NCBI RefSeq assembly: GCF_003885045.1
Contig: NZ_RHJS01000002.1
Location: forward strand, 5,697,302 to 5,761,301
Source of the DNA: Schaedlerella arabinosiphila
GTDB taxonomy: Bacteria > Bacillota > Clostridia > Lachnospirales > Lachnospiraceae
Length of the DNA: 64,000 nt
Direction of reading: 5' to 3'
Shown here: positions 59,799 to 64,000 of the stretch, one piece after another
Layout: each line of letters opens with the position of its first letter
Position numbering within the stretch: the stretch's first letter is position 1
Translations under genes and position numbers: made by a program
The notes under the pieces: model-generated
Told to the model about the DNA's origin: nothing
Databases searched by the model: none
Seen by the model: only the letters and a program-made list of their open reading frames with translations

Positions 59799-60965
59799 AT
59801 GCAGGATTTTATTTTAAACCATACCACCTGCGGAAAAATAATTGGCGAGAAAATGTATTTTTCTGACGGAGGTTTTAACGGTCTGTTTTGCATGGATCTG
59901 CAGTCAGAGCAATGTGGATTTATTGATTTTTTTAAAGGAGAGGAGATTGATGAATATCATCTTCATAAAAATTGTGTTTTATATCGGGAATGGCTTTTTT
60001 TCCTGCCCCAGAGAAGCCGGTTTATCCATGCATATAATATAAAGACGGGAGAACAAAACAATATTTTTATGGATAGGCAGGAGGACAGAAAACAGCGCTT
60101 TCTCTATGAAACGATGCAGTGCGGCTGCTATCTGTATCATGTCCCGATCGATACAGATACGCCGCTGCTCCGCTTGAATATGGACAGGCAGATCTTGGAG
60201 GAGGACCATAGGTTTTCGGATTGGTGCAGGAAACATATGCCGGATATTGACAGGAAGCTGGGGGCAAGATGGGCGTTTAAAGGAGAGGACATCTATGCCG
60301 TAGTGTTTGATTCCGATCTGGTCATCCGATGGAATATCACCTTAGGAGAGGGACAGATCTATCATACAGCAGAGCATTTATTCGGAATTAGTAATGCGGC
60401 AGACGGTTTCTGGCTTCTGACAATGACATCTGGCAGCATCTTTTTCTGGGCTCCGGATCAAGGGATCAAGGCTTATGCCGGGACTCAGGAAGCATTTGAG
60501 ATAAAACCGTATAACCATATTATTGACACAGGAAGAATAACGGTTGCTGTCCCCACAAAAGGAGACGATCTGCAGATCAGGACAAAAGATGGATTGTTCA
60601 AAAGCTATCATCTGAGACAATACCTGTCATTTGGATTTCAAGAAGAAATGGGTTTTTACGGTTTTGATTCTGATGATAGGAGGATATGCTTGTTTTTATC
60701 ATCTGGACAGGGCGCAGTAGTCTTAGATATCGAGAATCAGAAGATCAGCTGGATATCAATGCGGCTGGAAGATCCGGAACAGGTAGGACGGATAGAAACA
60801 GAAAGAATAAAAAAGCGGGTCCGCAATGGAGAGATCATAGGGGAATGTAAATGGTGGTCTTTGGAAAATCTGATTGCGGATGTAAAAGAGTACGAGCCGG
60901 ATCATATGGAAACAAATATGGAATTTGGCAAAACCATCTATAAGGAGCTGTGCAAAAGGACATAA
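59799..60965 (+). CDS. hypothetical repeat-fold protein of the glycan operon
   Basis: I chose ATG 59799 (MQDFILNHTTCGKIIGEK), after GAGGGA; a TTG at 59751 lies inside the preceding gene. The 388 residues are rich in beta-strand patterns ending in aromatic/Asp turns (MYFSDGGFNGLFCMDL, WLFFLPQRSRFIHAYNI, DGFWLLTMTSGSIFFW), suggesting a beta-propeller. No signal peptide. The family was not recognised. Its place suggests a role in glycan assembly or scaffolding. Confidence 0.6.
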   Translation: MQDFILNHTTCGKIIGEKMYFSDGGFNGLFCMDLQSEQCGFIDFFKGEEIDEYHLHKNCVLYREWLFFLPQRSRFIHAYNIKTGEQNNIFMDRQEDRKQRFLYETMQCGCYLYHVPIDTDTPLLRLNMDRQILEEDHRFSDWCRKHMPDIDRKLGARWAFKGEDIYAVVFDSDLVIRWNITLGEGQIYHTAEHLFGISNAADGFWLLTMTSGSIFFWAPDQGIKAYAGTQEAFEIKPYNHIIDTGRITVAVPTKGDDLQIRTKDGLFKSYHLRQYLSFGFQEEMGFYGFDSDDRRICLFLSSGQGAVVLDIENQKISWISMRLEDPEQVGRIETERIKKRVRNGEIIGECKWWSLENLIADVKEYEPDHMETNMEFGKTIYKELCKRT

Positions 60966-61018
60966 AAAGAGTTTTGCAATAAGGAATGCCGGACAGGAAG
61001 AGGACGAGGAGCAACAGA

Positions 61019-62074
61019 ATGGATGATCTGGAAAAGATTTGTGTCGAAGAGGGCGTCTCAATATCAGAAGGTATCAAAAAATTAGATAGATCTGGGAAAA
61101 AAATCTTATTGGTCACAAAAAATCAGAAATTGACAGGCATTATAACTGACGGTGATGTAAGACGGTGGGTATTGCGGAAAGGATCTTTTGAAGAAAACGT
61201 TAATAAATTGATGCATGATCGTCCGCAAGTAGTGAAGAAGGGAGAACTGGATCAAGCAAAACGAATGATGCTGGATCTTCGTTTAGAAGCAATTCCTGTT
61301 GTAGATGAAAATAATATACCATTAGACGTTGTATTTTTAAGAGACCTGGTAACCTCTGGACAGAGACGGTATGAACAGGTCGATGTGCCGGTCATCATCA
61401 TGGCGGGAGGGAGAGGAACAAGGCTGTATCCATATACAAATATTCTGCCGAAACCACTGATGCCGATTGGTTCTGTCACTATTTTGGAACGAGTGATCGA
61501 TTCCTTCCAAAAAAATGGATGCAGACAGTTTTGGCTTATTTTAAATTATAAAAAAAATTTGATCAAAGCGTATTTAGATGAAACGCAAAAGACGTATCAG
61601 GTGCAATATGTAGAAGAAAAAGATTTTTGGGGAACATGCGGAGGGATCAGGCTGGTACAGGGGAAAATAAAAGATACGTTCTTTGTCAGTAATTGTGACG
61701 TTCTGCTGGACATTGATTATGCTGATCTGCTGCGTCATCACCAGATGAATCAAAATGAGATTACGGTTGTAACTTCATTAAAACATATTCAGATACCATA
61801 TGGAGTGATTGAATTGGAAAAGGGCGGGGAGATCAGGAATCTATCGGAGAAGCCATCTTTTAATTATAATATGAATACCGGGATTTATGTTATGGAGCCG
61901 TCAGTAATAGATGATATACCATCGAATCAAATATTTCATATGACAGATCTGATGAACAGGCTGCTGGAGAAAAAAAGAAAAGTCGGAGCCTATCCTATCA
62001 TGGAAAAATGCTGGCAGGATATGGGAGAGCCGGGTGAGATGCGCAAGATGATCGATCATTTTCAGGAGATATAG
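61019..62074 (+). CDS. sugar-phosphate nucleotidyltransferase with N-terminal CBS pair
   Basis: I chose ATG 61019 (MDDLEKICVEEGVSI), after GAGGACGAGGAG; 351 residues. Two CBS domains (about 1-120, with ITDGDVRRWVLRKGSFEENV and AIPVVDENNIPLDVV) precede an NTP_transferase domain with the NTP-binding motif IIMAGGRGTRLYPYTNILPKPLMPIG, FFVSNCDVLLDIDY and IPYGVIELEKGG. The same architecture is found in PtmE-type guanylyltransferases of legionaminic-acid pathways. It makes an NDP-sugar for the glycan; which nucleotide is not certain. Confidence 0.87.
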   Translation: MDDLEKICVEEGVSISEGIKKLDRSGKKILLVTKNQKLTGIITDGDVRRWVLRKGSFEENVNKLMHDRPQVVKKGELDQAKRMMLDLRLEAIPVVDENNIPLDVVFLRDLVTSGQRRYEQVDVPVIIMAGGRGTRLYPYTNILPKPLMPIGSVTILERVIDSFQKNGCRQFWLILNYKKNLIKAYLDETQKTYQVQYVEEKDFWGTCGGIRLVQGKIKDTFFVSNCDVLLDIDYADLLRHHQMNQNEITVVTSLKHIQIPYGVIELEKGGEIRNLSEKPSFNYNMNTGIYVMEPSVIDDIPSNQIFHMTDLMNRLLEKKRKVGAYPIMEKCWQDMGEPGEMRKMIDHFQEI

Positions 62075-62110
62075 ACATGCAGACCGTCTGCAATGAAGGA
62101 GAATATAAAA

Positions 62111-62968
62111 ATGCAGAAAATACTGATAACCGGCGGAAGCGGCTTTATTGGAAACCACATAGCAAAATATATAAGTCAATGCGGCCATGAGGCTGTCATG
62201 CCTTCATCGAGAGAGCTCAATGTAATGCAAAAAGAAGATTGGGATGCATGGAAAGGACAGAATATCAAACATGTTCTTCATCTTGCCGGAAAGACATTTG
62301 TCCCTGAAAGTTGGGAAAAGCCGGAAGAGTTTTTCAGAACGAATGGGATAGGAACTTTAAATGCAGTCAGTTTCTGCAGGGATGAGAAGATAGGTATGAC
62401 CTACGTCAGCGCTTATATTTACGGGCAGCCCAAAGAGAACCCGATACCTGAATCAGCAGAAGCCAGACCAGACAATCCGTATGCCAAGTCAAAGTATATT
62501 GGGGAGGAGATATGCGAATTTTTTGGTAAGCATTTTGATCTAAATATTACGGTATTAAGGCTCTTTAATGTATATGGTTCAGGACAAAATAAACGCTTTT
62601 TGATCCCTTCTGTCATAAGTCAGGTTCTGGGAGAAGAAACTATGATCATTGTAAAGGATTTAAAACCTAAAAGAGATTACGTATATATTGACGACGTGTG
62701 CAGGGCGATCGCATTATCTATACAAAAAACACAGGGATATCATCTGTTTAATATAGGTTCGGGAAAGTCCTACTCGGTGCATGAGATCATAGAGAAGGTG
62801 CAAAAGGCAGCAGGTACAAGCAAGACGGTCATTTCGGAAAAAAGCTGCAGAAAAAATGAGGTAAATGATGTGACCGCGGATATAAAGTTGATCAGGGATG
62901 CCTGGGGCTGGAAGCCGGAAATTACGATAGAGACAGGACTGCTTCGGTGTGTGGAGGATGTAAGATGA
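62111..62968 (+). CDS. NAD-dependent epimerase/dehydratase (extended SDR)
   Basis: I chose ATG 62111, nine bases after AAGGAG; 285 residues. The SDR motifs are the Gly-rich ITGGSGFIGNHIAKYI, LHLAGKTF, TYVSAYIYG and catalytic YAKSKYIGEE. The C-terminal part (RDYVYIDDVCRAIALSI, NIGSGKSYSVHEII) is typical of nucleotide-sugar epimerases/dehydratases. It directly follows the nucleotidyltransferase, so it probably modifies that NDP-sugar. It overlaps the next gene by ATGA. Confidence 0.9.
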   Translation: MQKILITGGSGFIGNHIAKYISQCGHEAVMPSSRELNVMQKEDWDAWKGQNIKHVLHLAGKTFVPESWEKPEEFFRTNGIGTLNAVSFCRDEKIGMTYVSAYIYGQPKENPIPESAEARPDNPYAKSKYIGEEICEFFGKHFDLNITVLRLFNVYGSGQNKRFLIPSVISQVLGEETMIIVKDLKPKRDYVYIDDVCRAIALSIQKTQGYHLFNIGSGKSYSVHEIIEKVQKAAGTSKTVISEKSCRKNEVNDVTADIKLIRDAWGWKPEITIETGLLRCVEDVR

Positions 62969-64000
62969 TCAGAAACGTTCCAATTAATAAAGGAAACTAT
63001 GATATGGATACGAAGGAAAGGCTGGATCTATTTGAATCTAAGAGAGCAGCAGGGTGGGAAGAGGAATATAAAAGGTATCGGAATCATTGGGAAGAATATC
63101 CGAAACAGCAGTATGTGGCAGACTATCCGATCTTAGTAGATATAGAACTTTCTTCAGCCTGTAATCTGAAATGTCCCATGTGCTATACGATCACAGATGA
63201 ATTTAAGAAAAACGTCAGCATTCAGCTAATGGATATGGAGCTTTTTAAGAAAGTTGTGGATGAAATAGCAGGAAAAGTGACCGCTGTCCGTTTGAGCCTG
63301 AGGGGGGAACCGACGCTTCATCCTGAATTTATAAAATGCATCAGATATTGCAAAGACATGGGAATCCAGGAAGTATCATTTCTGACGAATAGTTCAAAAT
63401 TAAATAAAGAATATTTTATTCAGGTGGCAAAAGCCGGAGCAGATTGGATTACAATTTCTATAGACGGGATCGGAAAACAATATGAGAATATCCGAAGGCC
63501 GCTAAAATTTGAAGAAACTTTGAAAAAAATAAAGGATATCTGTGAGATCAAGAAGAAAAACAATTGGAATAAACCAGTCATTAAAGTACAGGGAATCTGG
63601 CCTGCGATCCGTGACAACCCGTCAGAATACTATAATATATTTGCCCCATATGCAGATTTGGTGGCATTTAATCCTCTTATAGATTATCTGGATCAGGATG
63701 AAGATATCGTATATGAAGAAGATTTTATATGCCCGCAGATGTATCAGCGTCTGGTGATCGGTTCTGACGGACAGGCTCTGCTCTGTTCAAACGATGAAGA
63801 AGGCCGTTATATTCTGGGGGATGCAGCTGCGGATAGTATCTATGATATCTGGCATGGCGAAAGACTAAATAAAGCCAGAGAGCTGCATAGAAATGGGCAA
63901 TTTAATGAAATGGAAGTGTGCAGAAAATGTTATCTGCCCCGTGCGACGGAAGACAGCGAACGGGCCTGTGTAAATGACAGGGAGATCATTATAAAAAACT
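62965..64000 (+). CDS. radical SAM/SPASM enzyme (3' truncated by window)
   Basis: The frame runs off the window end after 345 codons. The CxxxCxxC cluster motif ACNLKCPMCY lies at C66, C70 and C73, followed by LRGEPTLHPEF, the usual GGEP-like SAM segment (here RGEP), and SIDGIGKQYENIRRP. A SPASM-like C-terminal region begins with a Cys in FICPQMYQRLVIGSDGQALLC and continues to VCRKCYLPR. It starts inside the stop of the epimerase gene. In glycan loci such enzymes often do dehydration or epimerisation on sugar precursors; the reaction here is unknown. Confidence 0.88.
   Translation, partial: MIRNVPINKGNYDMDTKERLDLFESKRAAGWEEEYKRYRNHWEEYPKQQYVADYPILVDIELSSACNLKCPMCYTITDEFKKNVSIQLMDMELFKKVVDEIAGKVTAVRLSLRGEPTLHPEFIKCIRYCKDMGIQEVSFLTNSSKLNKEYFIQVAKAGADWITISIDGIGKQYENIRRPLKFEETLKKIKDICEIKKKNNWNKPVIKVQGIWPAIRDNPSEYYNIFAPYADLVAFNPLIDYLDQDEDIVYEEDFICPQMYQRLVIGSDGQALLCSNDEEGRYILGDAAADSIYDIWHGERLNKARELHRNGQFNEMEVCRKCYLPRATEDSERACVNDREIIIKN

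Overview
The window looks like chromosome from an anaerobic Firmicute of the class Clostridia, most likely a gut Lachnospiraceae relative. The evidence is strong AGGAGG-type ribosome sites, frequent TTG/GTG starts, moderate GC, YesM/YesN-type two-component systems next to carbohydrate ABC importers, a BceRS-BceAB module and many insertion sequences. No rRNA, tRNA or CRISPR array was recognised.

Layout. (1) 0-8.1 kb, + strand: the 3' end of a GH39-type protein, then an oligopeptide-family ABC importer (two permeases, two ATPases, lipoprotein) and a Gfo/Idh/MocA oxidoreductase, closed by a terminator. This reads as a saccharide-use operon. (2) 8.2-12.7 kb, - strand: a bacitracin-type resistance module, BceR-BceS-BceA-BceB, with a TGACA-N4-TGTCA operator. 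(3) 13-19.6 kb, + strand: GC-rich phosphosugar mutase, an AAA-ATPase/PD-(D/E)XK protein, and a GH78 alpha-L-rhamnosidase carrying an in-frame 48-bp tandem repeat. (4) 19.7-31.2 kb: a mobile-DNA island. It holds a serine recombinase, an IS66-like element with an IS4-family copy nested in its right end, a RelB/PIN toxin-antitoxin pair, a canonical IS66 element and an IS6/IS240-like element. Three of the four elements have perfect target duplications. (5) 31.2-36.9 kb, + strand: small accessory genes (UPF0158, a methyltransferase lacking its SAM motif, DUF3795, GNAT), a GmrSD-like DUF262/DUF1524/DUF4268 restriction protein and a truncated alpha/beta hydrolase.

(6) 37-48.7 kb, - strand: the most unusual locus. 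A YesM/YesN two-component system is followed by a CUT1 ABC importer without its own ATPase. The importer is continuous with five redox genes: two paralogous FMN_bind-like proteins with DxLTGAS flavinylation motifs, an ApbE flavin transferase without a signal peptide, and PyrK-like and PyrD-like proteins with altered key residues. I infer a cytoplasmic flavinylated electron-transfer system dedicated to an imported substrate. Its importer gene set is preceded by a highly structured leader RNA.

(7) 48.9-51.2 kb: a TnpB/OrfB homologue in which all three RuvC acidic residues are replaced while the zinc ribbon is intact, a candidate nuclease-dead RNA-guided regulator. It is preceded by a MITE-like inverted-repeat segment. 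(8) 51.2-64 kb, + strand: a cell-surface glycan operon with CDP-glycerol-type transferases, GT2 and GT8 glycosyltransferases, a DUF115 protein, a CBS-nucleotidyltransferase, an SDR epimerase and a radical SAM/SPASM enzyme cut by the window end. A small Rossmann-like domain recurs in at least four of these proteins.
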